Of a stretch of DNA of 64,000 nucleotides, positions 25,962 to 34,903 are shown in pieces. How positions within the stretch are numbered: the stretch's first letter is position 1; each line of letters opens with the position of its first letter. A program made the translations under genes and the position numbers. The DNA comes from Virgibacillus salarius (GTDB lineage Bacteria; Bacillota; Bacilli; Bacillales; Amphibacillaceae): positions 1-64,000 of the forward strand of contig NZ_BAAACY010000088.1 in the NCBI RefSeq assembly GCF_039521925.1, in the 5' to 3' direction. Under the pieces are notes generated by a model that did not search any database, was not told where the DNA came from, and worked only from the letters and a program-made list of their open reading frames with translations.

Positions 25962-27554
25962 TTATTTCGCTAATACAAGTGGAGAAAAAACAATATAAGA
26001 TGCTACTACAATAACCAGTATTAAAATACCTACCCACTTAGAATGTTTCCAAGGAGTAATATCAACTTTGTTTTTATATTTATCAAATTGAAAGTCCTCT
26101 TGATCCGGCTTCAACTGGCTATAGAAATATAGGATACCTAAGTCTAATAGGAACAAAACGCTCCAGACATATAAATAATGTACATCAGGAATCACTACCT
26201 TTGAAAGCGCATAAACAATAATGTGAAATAGTAATGCAACTTTCGCCCCAGTAGCAGATGTTTTTCTAGAAAAGAAACCAACTAGAATGATAGCTAAAAG
26301 TGGCATACTGTATAATCCATTGAACTCTTGGATTACTGCATATAATCCCTGTGGGAAAAGTGAAATAAAAGGTGCTATCAAAACAACTATTATCCCAATT
26401 ACAACCGTTAGAATTCTTCCTGCTTTTGCTATTTGATGGTTTGTTGCCTGCTTATTAATAACCGGCTTGTAGAAGTCTAAACTGAATAAAGTAACAGTAG
26501 CATTTAGTGCCCCTACAAAAGAGCTAATAATCGCTCCAAATATTACTGCCCCAAAAAATCCGGCAGCCCAATTAGGTAACACTTCTGCTACTAATGCAGG
26601 ATAAGCAAGGTCCATTTGCATTCCTTCACCAAACATATTGTAAGCTAAAATACCAGGAATAACTAAGAATAACATGCCTGTAATTTTAAAGAAACCAACG
26701 AACATTGCCCCTTTTTGTGCTTCCTTTAAGTTTTTAGCTGCAAGTGCTTTTTGCACAATCATTTGGTTTGTACACCAGAAATACAAATTATTAAATAGCA
26801 TTCCTAAAAATAAAGTTGGCCATGGTACGATAGATGAATCTAGAGCTCCCCATGCATTTAGTTTTTCAGGGGAACTATTTAAAAATATATCTAAACCACG
26901 GAAAAAGCTATTTTCCCCTAAAGCAATAACTGCTAAAACTGCAATTGTCAATCCGCCAAGAAGGAGACCAATTCCATACAGCGTATCACTATGTGCTATA
27001 AGTGAAAGTCCCCCTACAAACAGATACGTAACACCTACCAAGCCAATAACTGTAGAAATAATGACAACTGCAGTTATGTTACTAACACCAAGATGCTCTT
27101 CAATCCCAAACAAATCATTAAAAATTAATGCACCGGAATATAATACAACTGGCATAAAACTTACTACATAAGTAACTATAAAGAGGATGGAAACTATTCT
27201 TTTTGTAAACGTATCATAACGAATCTCAATAAAATCTGAAATCGTATTTACACCATATTTAAAATATTTCGGCAAGAAAACCCAAGCTAGCATAACAATG
27301 GCTACAGAAGCTGTTACCTCCCATGCCATAACTTCCATACCAGCTACATAACTTTGACCATTTTGACCTACTAATTGTTCAGTAGAAAGATTTGTCATAA
27401 TAATAGTCATACCAACAGTTGTTCCGACGAGAGAACGACCACCTAGAAAATACCCCTCTGAATCTTTTTTATCTATGCTTCTACTGCGATAATAAGCATA
27501 TAAGTAAATGAACGCCAATACTAACACAAAACTAAAAATACTAAATAGATTCAA
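25962..27554 (-). CDS. sodium:solute symporter (SSS/SLC5 family), sugar or inositol type
   Basis: A protein of about 530 residues with some 13-14 membrane helices. SEGYFLGGRSLVGTTVGMTI near residues 30-50 and GGLSLIAHSDTLYGIG in the middle mark the SSS family; the branch resembles sugar/inositol co-transporters. TTG at 27554 is chosen because GGGGGGAAAGAG sits directly before it; a longer frame to 27572 would begin within that site. The gene lies 38 bp behind a Gfo/Idh dehydrogenase and is probably in one transcript with it. Since the adjacent iol operon lacks a transporter, import of an inositol is a reasonable inference. Confidence 0.85.
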   Translation of the reverse strand: MNLFSIFSFVLVLAFIYLYAYYRSRSIDKKDSEGYFLGGRSLVGTTVGMTIIMTNLSTEQLVGQNGQSYVAGMEVMAWEVTASVAIVMLAWVFLPKYFKYGVNTISDFIEIRYDTFTKRIVSILFIVTYVVSFMPVVLYSGALIFNDLFGIEEHLGVSNITAVVIISTVIGLVGVTYLFVGGLSLIAHSDTLYGIGLLLGGLTIAVLAVIALGENSFFRGLDIFLNSSPEKLNAWGALDSSIVPWPTLFLGMLFNNLYFWCTNQMIVQKALAAKNLKEAQKGAMFVGFFKITGMLFLVIPGILAYNMFGEGMQMDLAYPALVAEVLPNWAAGFFGAVIFGAIISSFVGALNATVTLFSLDFYKPVINKQATNHQIAKAGRILTVVIGIIVVLIAPFISLFPQGLYAVIQEFNGLYSMPLLAIILVGFFSRKTSATGAKVALLFHIIVYALSKVVIPDVHYLYVWSVLFLLDLGILYFYSQLKPDQEDFQFDKYKNKVDITPWKHSKWVGILILVIVVASYIVFSPLVLAK

Positions 27555-27592
27555 CTCTTTCCCCCCTAACAAATGATTTATTCAGATATTTC

Positions 27593-28612
27593 TTAATATT
27601 TAACGTCTACTAATTTATTTTCATTGAACGATTTTTGACAGGCTAAAGCCACTTCTGTTCCTCGTAATCCATCAAGACTTGTTACTTCCGGTGACTTATT
27701 TTCACGAATACAACGTACAAAATCTTTTATTTCATTCTCATATGCTCGCGCAAATCGCTCAGGAAAATGTTGTGAGGACGGGCGAACTGTACCATGCTCG
27801 TTAAATACTGTCACTTTATTCTTTTCAGGTGCTGCGGCAACTCGAATCATTCCCTTAGTCCCAATGATTTCTGTCTCTACATGGTACCCATGTGAAGCGG
27901 TACGACCCGCCACGAGTAAAGCGGTTACATTATTCTCTAATTTCATAGTCACCGTTCCCATATCTAACTCATTCACTTCACTCAATTCAGGAGCAGCTTT
28001 ATTATTACCGGTAGCCCAAACGGTTGAAATTTCCGAATTAGTTAACCATCTAATTACATCAATATCATGAACACTCATATCTAGAAATAACCCACCACTA
28101 GGACTCTTTTTTGCAAAGTTTACAAAACTATCTAATTCTTGAATTGGGTCAATACTATATGAACGAATTAGTGAGATATCTCCAATTCCTCCATTATCTA
28201 TCAATTCTTTAGCGTATAAATAGTCTTCGTCATACCTTCTCATAAACCCTAAATGAAAAATACGATCATGTTTCTCAATAACTTTAATCGTATTTTTAAT
28301 ATCTTCTACATCTAAACCAATTGGCTTCTCACAAAATATATGTAAATTTTTTGCTAATGCTAATCTTATATGTTCTGTATGGAATCCAGACGGGGTTACA
28401 ATACAAACTGCATCTAATTCTGGATTTTCCAGCATATCCTCATAGCTTGTGTAAGTATAAGGAACCTTATATTTCTCTTTCACTTTTTTGTTTATTTTCT
28501 CATCTAGATTAGAGATTGCTGTTAATTCTATTCCTTTCATGTTATATATATTTTCTGCATGAATTAAACCCAACCTTCCCAATCCAGCTACACCTATTTT
28601 AAGCGTTTCCAT
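27593..28612 (-). CDS. Gfo/Idh/MocA oxidoreductase, inositol 2-dehydrogenase-like
   Basis: A 339-residue NAD(P)-dependent dehydrogenase. It has the Rossmann loop GVAGLGRLGLIHAENI at the start, the catalytic EKPIGLD near residue 97 and MSVHDIDVIRWL near residue 180, which carries the Asp-His pair used by IolG and IolX. It probably oxidises myo- or scyllo-inositol at C2. A second enzyme of the same family (39763-40773) closes the iol operon, so this one may handle another stereoisomer brought in by the linked symporter. The ribosome-binding site AGGAGG is immediately upstream. Confidence 0.85.
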   Translation of the reverse strand: METLKIGVAGLGRLGLIHAENIYNMKGIELTAISNLDEKINKKVKEKYKVPYTYTSYEDMLENPELDAVCIVTPSGFHTEHIRLALAKNLHIFCEKPIGLDVEDIKNTIKVIEKHDRIFHLGFMRRYDEDYLYAKELIDNGGIGDISLIRSYSIDPIQELDSFVNFAKKSPSGGLFLDMSVHDIDVIRWLTNSEISTVWATGNNKAAPELSEVNELDMGTVTMKLENNVTALLVAGRTASHGYHVETEIIGTKGMIRVAAAPEKNKVTVFNEHGTVRPSSQHFPERFARAYENEIKDFVRCIRENKSPEVTSLDGLRGTEVALACQKSFNENKLVDVKY

Positions 28613-28624
28613 TTTATTTCCTCC

Positions 28625-28760
28625 TATAATAATTTTAGTTAAATGTTATTATTAGTTATATCTTTGTTATATATTAGTACAACATGTAATAATTAGTCAA
28701 GTATTAGTTAAATATTGGTTAATTATTTGTTATTTTTTGTGATATAATTGAATTATAGTA
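28625..28760. promoter_or_regulatory. A/T-rich promoter region with repeated TTAGTTA motifs
   Basis: TTAGTTAAAT occurs near 28635 and again near 28706, with further ATTAGT copies between. A related GTTAA...TTAAC inverted repeat (30665-30681) lies before the leftward DeoR gene. These are candidate operators for one of the two DeoR-type regulators encoded nearby. Confidence 0.4.
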
Positions 28761-28871
28761 GAATTACTTTCATACTATACAAATTACCTTCCATAAAAGA
28801 ACCTGAGATAAAACACAACTTCTTTACTCAAAACACGAATAATCATGTTATCACGCCGCACCGTGAAAATA

Positions 28872-28970
28872 TACTCGCTTTCCGCGGGGCACGGCCTCAG
28901 CTAACTTGGTAAAGAAAAAACCTTTACCAAGTGGATCTTCGGACTCGTGCTGTTCCCGCAGGAGTCTCGC
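28872..28970. repeat. Bacillaceae-type interspersed palindromic repeat
   Basis: ACTCGCTTTCCGCGGGG at the left and CCCGCAGGAGTCTCGC at the right, with an inner hairpin (CTTGGTAAAG / CTTTACCAAG), form a long imperfect fold. It is G/C-rich against A/T-rich surroundings. Elements of this pattern occur in many Bacillaceae intergenic regions; function unknown. Confidence 0.65.
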
Positions 28971-29002
28971 CTATTTCAGGTGCTAAATGAATGATTATAA
29001 TC

Positions 29003-29047
29003 AAAAAACGAACGATAATTAATTTTGAATAATTATCGTTCGTTTTT
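29003..29047 (-). terminator. terminator after lone PTS EIIA/EIIB genes
   Basis: A perfect 17-bp stem (29004-29020 with 29031-29047), A-run on one side and T-run on the other, so it can work in both directions. Confidence 0.85.
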
Positions 29048-29093
29048 ACTGTTTCTTCATTCTTTTATCTCAGCCTCTTCTACATCATAAGCT

Positions 29094-29411
29094 TTATACT
29101 TTTTCTGCCATTTTCAAGTGAAGCTCTGCTAATTCTTGTGCCATATCACAAATTATTTGAGCATTTGTCACATGATCCATCGCATGTATTAAAAAAACAT
29201 TGATATCAGCTTGCTGCTCTCTAGAATTTAACTGAAGTAGCTCCGTTTGTTTATTATGTGCATTTATCAAATGCTTTTTTGCATAAGAAATCGCCTCTTC
29301 ATATCCTGTGATATCTCTTCCCTTTGCAAACTCCAATGCATTATAAGCGAATGTCTTTACTTGTGAAGCTTCCATAATTAAAGGCATGAATACTTGCACA
29401 TCAATTAACAT
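29094..29411 (-). CDS. PTS lactose/cellobiose-type EIIA component
   Basis: A 105-residue three-helix protein. The phospho-acceptor His76 is in VFLIHAMDHVTNAQ, matching the HAQDHLM-type motif of LacF/CelC, and the first helix contains ASQVKTFAYNALEFAKGRD. It receives phosphate from HPr and passes it to EIIB. It is encoded 2 nt after the EIIB gene. No EIIC gene is adjacent, so these two proteins must either serve an EIIC encoded elsewhere or have a regulatory role, perhaps phosphorylating a PRD-type protein. Confidence 0.85.
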   Translation of the reverse strand: MLIDVQVFMPLIMEASQVKTFAYNALEFAKGRDITGYEEAISYAKKHLINAHNKQTELLQLNSREQQADINVFLIHAMDHVTNAQIICDMAQELAELHLKMAEKV

Positions 29412-29413
29412 CC

Positions 29414-29710
29414 TTATAACTCACTCATTTGCTCATAAATGCTGTAGACATTCATTGTATTATAGTCACTTACAGAGATTTTAACCACTTTAGCATCTGT
29501 CGATTCGATGTATTTATCAGCTACATGATGAACTTGTGGACCCAATAATACAACATCAACTTTATTCTGTTTCAGATAGTCTAACCCTTCTTCCATACTT
29601 TTGGATTGAATATCATAATCCTCCCCCTTTTCCTTAGCAAGATCCTCTAATTTTTTTACTAATAAACTCGTAGTTATTCCAGCTTCACAGACTACAATTA
29701 CTTTATCCAA
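29414..29710 (-). CDS. PTS lactose/cellobiose-type EIIB component
   Basis: A protein of about 98 residues of the EIIB fold, with the phosphorylated cysteine in VIVVCEAGITTSLLVKKL close to the N-terminus and VVLLGPQVHHVADKY later, as in CelA/LacE EIIB domains. The start is uncertain. AGGAG at about 29723 is too close to the first GTG/ATG (29722, 29719) and 11 nt from a TTG at 29710 that would give the usual short N-terminus, which I prefer. It is upstream of EIIA in the same transcript. No EIIC is nearby. Confidence 0.8.
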   Translation of the reverse strand: MDKVIVVCEAGITTSLLVKKLEDLAKEKGEDYDIQSKSMEEGLDYLKQNKVDVVLLGPQVHHVADKYIESTDAKVVKISVSDYNTMNVYSIYEQMSEL

Positions 29711-29827
29711 AATTATCATCACTCCTGTAATTTATTATTTTTATTCACACAGATCTTAAGCATACAAAACGTGATATTTATTGTAAGAGCTTACTAATTT
29801 GTTATCTTAAGCTAAGTCAACATTTCA

Positions 29828-30595
29828 CTATACACTAATATGACTGGGGTATAAAACGCTATATTGATTATGCTCACTGTGTTTAATGTATTCTATCGGT
29901 GGTTCTTGATTTGTTATTAAATAATCAATTTCACTAAAATCACAATAGGTAGTTAATGCATATTTATCAAATTTTGTATGGTCAACAAGTATAAATACTT
30001 GCTCACTTTTCTGAATCACCTTTGCTTTTACTTGTGTCTCTAAAGGCGAAGAGTTTGTTATCCCCTTATCTAAAGAAATACCGGTGGAAGCCATAAAAGC
30101 TTTATTAAAATTATACTTTTGAATTACTTCTGCACTTTCTGTTCCAACATATGACCTTGTAGATCGTTCGAAAACACCACCAGTTGAATAAATATGTAAA
30201 TTCGGATATGCACTGGCATCCAATGTGAAATCTAAATTATTGGTTACAATGGTAATATTTTTATGTTTCATAAATTCTAGCATCTCTACAGTAGTTGTAC
30301 CAGAATCAATAAAAATAATATCTCCCTCTTCAACAAATTCTGCTGCTAATTTAGCAAGTTGTTGTTTTTCATTAAATTGCTTTATTTTACGATCTTGATA
30401 AGGAACTGTTAAAGGTTTTGCTATTGAAACTCCACCGTATACCTTCACTAGTTTTTCTCCATCAACAAGTTCTTGTATATCTCGCCTAATTGTATTTTTT
30501 GATACATCAAATCGTTCCACTAACTCATCAAGTGATACGGACTCTTTCTCTTTCACAAATTCGAGTATGGCATTTACTCGTTGTGCTTTTAACAT
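29828..30595 (-). CDS. DeoR-family sugar-operon repressor (copy 1)
   Basis: A regulator of 255 residues. The N-terminal winged helix contains SLDELVERFDVSKNTIRRDI, standard for DeoR. The C-terminal ISOCOT-fold sensor has IFIDSGTTTVEMLEFM and TNNLDF, the sugar-phosphate binding residues. ATG at 30595 is chosen since GGGAG lies 8 nt upstream; the frame stays open to 30664 without a site. It is upstream of the lone EIIB/EIIA genes, on the same strand, and divergent from a second DeoR protein of the same type at the head of the iol operon. Confidence 0.88.
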   Translation of the reverse strand: MLKAQRVNAILEFVKEKESVSLDELVERFDVSKNTIRRDIQELVDGEKLVKVYGGVSIAKPLTVPYQDRKIKQFNEKQQLAKLAAEFVEEGDIIFIDSGTTTVEMLEFMKHKNITIVTNNLDFTLDASAYPNLHIYSTGGVFERSTRSYVGTESAEVIQKYNFNKAFMASTGISLDKGITNSSPLETQVKAKVIQKSEQVFILVDHTKFDKYALTTYCDFSEIDYLITNQEPPIEYIKHSEHNQYSVLYPSHISV

Positions 30596-31076
30596 ACTAA
30601 GTGCTCCCTTCTTTATTTTTTCATCTTCCACAATGCTAAGATAAGTTCGTGCAATCATATTCATGTTAACTATATATTAACTTTTTAATAATTTATGCAC
30701 AAATCAAATCATTTTCACCAATGAATAAAACATCGTAATTCAATCCCCCTGGTATTTACTTCCTTTCCAATAAGCTTTTAATCATAGTCTTCACCATTTA
30801 CTTCTATTACTACCTACTAAGTCAGCAATCCTACTTTAAACTTATTTCTTCTTATTACAAATCCGTTTACATTTATAAAGATAGTCTTATTCTACATTAT
30901 ATAATCCGAGAGTTCCAAGTCATATTTAATGAATCAAATGCACGAAAACTACTATACCCATAGACAACCAAACTTAAAACTTATACACATAATTTATCTA
31001 ACTTTATATAAAGTTTTGGTAATATTGTTGTTAACTTTTTGTATTTTATGTGCTATAATCTTAGACAAGAAAAGAG
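30596..31076. other. intergenic region between divergent DeoR regulators
   Basis: About 480 bp, very A/T-rich, no gene seen. It holds the promoter of the iol operon at its right end and an inverted repeat GTTAA...TTAAC at 30665-30681 near the leftward regulator. Confidence 0.5.
31031..31059 (+). promoter_or_regulatory. promoter of the iolR-like/iol operon
   Basis: TTAACT (31031-31036), 17-bp spacer, TGC then TATAAT (31054-31059): a consensus extended -10 box 12 bp before the ribosome-binding site. Confidence 0.7.
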
Positions 31077-31901
31077 GTGATCAACATCAAATCTAAGCGC
31101 ATCGCTAAATTGGAAGAATATATTACCCATAAGCAACAAGCTTCCTACGATGAACTCGTTGATAAGTTCGCTGTTTCTAAAAATACAATTCGTAATGATG
31201 TACAAGAATTAATAAAATCTGGAAAAATCATAAAAGTCCACGGTGGTGCAGCTGTAAAAAATCCTGTACAAGAAAAATCACAAAATAATGAAGTAACAAA
31301 ACCTTTAACTTCCTTCACCTACCGGAAAGAAACAAATCTAGCAGGAAAGCAACGAATTGCACAACAAGCTGCTACATATGTTCAAGAAGGTGACATTATT
31401 TTTATAGACACAGGTACAACGGTATTGGAAATGATAGAACATATTCAAGAAAAAACGATTACAATTGTCACTAATAATATTGACATTATTCTGAGAACGA
31501 TTCCTTTTGAGAATCTTACCGTTTATAGTCTCGGAGGATTGCTCGATCGAAGATCTCAATCTTTCACAACCCTTCAGGCACAGGAAATTATTAAAAAATA
31601 CAATATCAACAAAGCTTTTTTAGCTGCAACTGCCATTTCTATTAAAAATGGTATTACAAGTTCAATTCCTGAGGAAACAGAGTTAAAATCCTATATTGCT
31701 AAACAAATTGATCAGAAGTTTTTATTAGTTGATCACCAAAAATTTGATAAAGTCGCCCTCACTACTTATTGCGACTTAAATCAATTGGATTATCTCATTA
31801 CTGATCGATTACCAAATAACAAGTATGTCGAATATTGTACGAATAATAAAGTTGAGCTAGTGACTGCAAATCCGAATAAAGGAGTAAAGAAATGCCTTTA
31901 G
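31077..31901 (+). CDS. iolR: DeoR-family regulator heading the iol operon (IolR-like)
   Basis: A 274-residue DeoR protein: winged helix with SYDELVDKFAVSKNTIRNDV, and sensor domain with IFIDTGTTVLEMIEHI and VTNNIDI. As first gene of the inositol operon it probably acts as IolR, released by an inositol breakdown intermediate. The start is odd: GTG at 31077 overlaps the only Shine-Dalgarno (AGAGGTGATC), and no ATG follows in frame for a long way. Either GTG is used with a weak upstream AAGAAAAG, or a rare ATC at 31086 is the true start. Its last 10 bases overlap the tautomerase gene. Confidence 0.8.
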   Translation: MINIKSKRIAKLEEYITHKQQASYDELVDKFAVSKNTIRNDVQELIKSGKIIKVHGGAAVKNPVQEKSQNNEVTKPLTSFTYRKETNLAGKQRIAQQAATYVQEGDIIFIDTGTTVLEMIEHIQEKTITIVTNNIDIILRTIPFENLTVYSLGGLLDRRSQSFTTLQAQEIIKKYNINKAFLAATAISIKNGITSSIPEETELKSYIAKQIDQKFLLVDHQKFDKVALTTYCDLNQLDYLITDRLPNNKYVEYCTNNKVELVTANPNKGVKKCL

Positions 31902-32281
31902 TAAAAATTGATTTAATAAAAGGTAAAAAGCCTGAAGAAATCAAACAGATTATGGATGTAACGCATCATGTTTTATTGAAAACGTTTCAAGTTCCTGAGG
32001 GAGATCGCTATCAAATCGTTACTCAACATGAACCATATGAAATGATACTAGAAGATACTGGATTAGGATTTAGTAGAAGTAGTAATGTACTTTTGTTTAC
32101 TGTAATCAGCACGCAAAGAACCGATAAAATGAAGCAAGACTTTTATCGAATTTTGACTGACAAATTAAAGTCTGAGTGCCAGATTGATTCGAAGGATGTA
32201 ATGATAACGTTTGTTACAAACGGAGCTGGAGAATGGAGCTTTGGCTTTGGAAAAGCCCAATTCTTAACAGGTGATCTCTAG
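31892..32281 (+). CDS. tautomerase-superfamily protein
   Basis: A 129-residue protein beginning Met-Pro, so processing leaves the catalytic N-terminal proline of tautomerases (MPLVKIDLIKGKKPEEIKQI). The length of about 130 fits the tautomerase_2 branch instead of the 62-residue 4-oxalocrotonate type. It overlaps the regulator gene by 10 nt, so translation is probably coupled. A tautomerase is not part of the textbook iol pathway. It may speed keto-enol changes of inosose or diketo intermediates, which is inference from position only. Confidence 0.85.
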   Translation: MPLVKIDLIKGKKPEEIKQIMDVTHHVLLKTFQVPEGDRYQIVTQHEPYEMILEDTGLGFSRSSNVLLFTVISTQRTDKMKQDFYRILTDKLKSECQIDSKDVMITFVTNGAGEWSFGFGKAQFLTGDL

Positions 32282-32355
32282 AGATTTATGAAGGCGCTAT
32301 CTATCTTTCAGATTACTAGTATTAGAAGTTGTTAGAATAAAGAGGAGGATATCAA

Positions 32356-33813
32356 ATGTCTAAAAAACTAAAAAACTTTATTAACGGTGAGTGGGTCGAA
32401 AGTAAAACTGATAACTATGAAAATGTTTATAATCCAGCTACAAAAGAGGTATTAGCTCAGGTACCAATCTCTACTTCTGTAGATTTCGAAGATGCCGTAC
32501 AATCCGCTCAGGCAGCTCAAGATAAATGGAAAAAGGTATCTGTAGCAAAACGCGCTCGTATCTTATTTAAATATCAAAACCTATTAGAGGAACATAAAGA
32601 AGAATTAGCTAAATTAATTACACAAGAAAACGGAAAGAGCGTTAGTGAAGCATTAGGTGAAGTTGGACGTGGTATTGAAAACGTAGAATTTGCTGCTGGT
32701 GCGCCAACACTAATGATGGGTGATTCACTTGCAACAATCGCAACAGATGTAGAAGCTACAAACTATCGTTATCCTGTAGGGGTTGTCGGCGGGATTGCTC
32801 CATTTAACTTCCCAATGATGGTTCCATGCTGGATGTTCCCAATGGCAATCGCTTTAGGTAACTCCTTCATCTTAAAACCATCTGAAAAGACACCTATTCT
32901 TGCAGCTAGACTTGCAGAATTATTAGATGAAGCTGGTCTTCCGAAGGGTGTATTCAGCATTGTTAATGGTGCACATGATGTGGTTAATGGTATTTTAGAT
33001 CACCCTGCTGTGAAAGCAGTATCCTTCGTAGGTTCTAAGCCTGTTGGAGAATATGTATACAAACGCGGAAGTGAAAACTTAAAACGCGTTCAGGCATTAA
33101 CTGGTGCGAAAAATCACTCTACTGTACTAGCAGATGCTGACTTAGACTTAGCAACTAAAGAAGTAATTAGCGCAGCATTCGGTTCAGCTGGAGAGCGTTG
33201 CATGGCTTGCGCCGTTGTAACAGTAGAAGATTCTGTTGCAGATGAATTTATCGCTAAATTAAAAGAAGCTGCTGACAACATTAAAATGGGTAATGGCCTG
33301 GATGAAGGCATCTTCTTAGGACCAGTTATTCGCGATGAAGCAAAACAACGTACACTTGGCTACATCGAAAAAGGTATTGAAGAAGGAGCTACATTAATTC
33401 GTGACGGCCGCGATGAACAATTAGAAGACGGTTACTTTGTTGGACCAACTATTTTTGACGGGGTAACTCAAGATATGTCCATCTGGAAAGATGAAATTTT
33501 TGCTCCCGTACTGTCTATTGTACGTGTGAAAAACTTAAAAGAGGCTGTTGAATTTGCTAACCAATCTGAATTTGCTAACGGTGCTTGCCTATTCACTACA
33601 AGTGCATTGTCCGTACGCTACTTCCGCGAAAACATCGATGCAGGGATGTTAGGAATCAACTTAGGTGTGCCGGCTCCAATGGCATTCTTCCCATTCTCTG
33701 GATGGAAGTCTTCCTTCTATGGTACATTGCATGCTAATGGCAAAGACAGTGTAGATTTCTATACGCGTAAGAAGGTAGTAACAGCTCGTTATCTTGAACC
33801 TGATTTTTCATAA
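32356..33813 (+). CDS. iolA: (methyl)malonate-semialdehyde dehydrogenase
   Basis: A 485-residue CoA-acylating aldehyde dehydrogenase. It turns malonate semialdehyde, the last inositol product, into acetyl-CoA and CO2 with NAD. NGEWVESKTDNYENVYNPAT opens the protein, the NAD-binding FVGSKPVGEYVY is near residue 225, and the catalytic Cys lies in GSAGERCMACAVV (about residue 282). CoA-linked members lack the usual catalytic Glu; here QALTGAKNHS replaces the ELGGK motif, as expected for MMSDH. AGAGGAGG precedes the ATG. Confidence 0.95.
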   Translation: MSKKLKNFINGEWVESKTDNYENVYNPATKEVLAQVPISTSVDFEDAVQSAQAAQDKWKKVSVAKRARILFKYQNLLEEHKEELAKLITQENGKSVSEALGEVGRGIENVEFAAGAPTLMMGDSLATIATDVEATNYRYPVGVVGGIAPFNFPMMVPCWMFPMAIALGNSFILKPSEKTPILAARLAELLDEAGLPKGVFSIVNGAHDVVNGILDHPAVKAVSFVGSKPVGEYVYKRGSENLKRVQALTGAKNHSTVLADADLDLATKEVISAAFGSAGERCMACAVVTVEDSVADEFIAKLKEAADNIKMGNGLDEGIFLGPVIRDEAKQRTLGYIEKGIEEGATLIRDGRDEQLEDGYFVGPTIFDGVTQDMSIWKDEIFAPVLSIVRVKNLKEAVEFANQSEFANGACLFTTSALSVRYFRENIDAGMLGINLGVPAPMAFFPFSGWKSSFYGTLHANGKDSVDFYTRKKVVTARYLEPDFS

Positions 33814-33903
33814 TAAGAGAATACCAGCTTTCCAGTATTAACACGAGGTTGGGGCTTGTTATCCCACTACCCCGGCCTCAGCCCATATTGAAAGGAGTCC
33901 GTT

Positions 33904-34722
33904 ATGAGTCATTTACTAAGAAAACCTGAAAATAATAAACTAGCAGACGGCGTGACGCTTGTTCATGAAGTGACAGAGAAAAATTCCGATCTTCATTATG
34001 TCGGTTTTAAAGTTGTTGATTTAGAACCTCATACTAGCTATGATGAAAAGCTGACTAATTTAGAACTTTGCGTTGTGGCACTGACAGGAAAAATCACTGT
34101 CACAGATGGATATCAAAGCTTCTCGGAAATCGGTACGCGTGACAGTGTATTTGAACGAAAACCAACGGACAGTGTTTATATTTCCCACAATAAAACAGCT
34201 ACGATTACAGCCGTTACAAAAGCTCGTGTAGCACTATGCTTTGCCCCATCCGATAAAGAGCTGCCGACAAAGCTGATTAAAGCTGAGGATAATGGGGTAG
34301 AGCATCGAGGCAAGTATCACAACAAACGTCAGGTACACAACATTTTGCCAGACTCTGACCCTTCTGCAAACAGCTTGCTTGTTGTAGAAGTATTTACAGA
34401 AACAGCTAACTGGTCAAGCTATCCCCCGCATAAGCATGATCAGGATAATCTCCCGGAAGAGTCCTTCTTGGAAGAAAGCTATTATCATGAGATGGACCCT
34501 CCACAAGGATTTGTTTTCCAACGTGTGTACACAGAGGATCGTTCTTTAGATGAAACAATGGCTGTAGAAAACGCAAATGTTGTCCTTGTTCCGAAAGGCT
34601 ATCATCCAGTCGGCGTTCCAGATGGCTATGCTTCCTACTATTTAAATGTCATGGCGGGGCCAGAACGTATTTGGAAATTTCATAACGAAAAAGACCACGA
34701 ATGGATTATTGATAGAGATTAA
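33904..34722 (+). CDS. iolB: 5-deoxy-glucuronate isomerase
   Basis: A 272-residue cupin enzyme that isomerises 5-deoxy-D-glucuronate to 2-deoxy-5-keto-gluconate, step four of inositol breakdown. The metal ligands are visible in NWSSYPPHKHDQD (two His) with the Glu in EESYYHEMDPPQGFVFQRVY, then KGYHPVGVPDGY (His). AAAGGAGT precedes the ATG. The iolA-iolB spacer contains a hairpin (GAGGTTGGGG / CCCCGGCCTC, 33845-33879) with no T-run, which may set mRNA stability. Confidence 0.95.
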   Translation: MSHLLRKPENNKLADGVTLVHEVTEKNSDLHYVGFKVVDLEPHTSYDEKLTNLELCVVALTGKITVTDGYQSFSEIGTRDSVFERKPTDSVYISHNKTATITAVTKARVALCFAPSDKELPTKLIKAEDNGVEHRGKYHNKRQVHNILPDSDPSANSLLVVEVFTETANWSSYPPHKHDQDNLPEESFLEESYYHEMDPPQGFVFQRVYTEDRSLDETMAVENANVVLVPKGYHPVGVPDGYASYYLNVMAGPERIWKFHNEKDHEWIIDRD

Positions 34723-34903
34723 AAACCAAAAGCGGAAAGCGCTTGGAGCTGGACATGGCTATACCAGAATGAAAATGAAATCATGCCATAGTTTAGTTTT
34801 TCTGGATTAATAGATTTTGAATCGTCCCTCCCTCTTTCTATTTTTATAAAATAGGACGCGGACGGTTCCTCTATGAAAATTCACAATTTAAGGAGCGAAA
34901 ATC

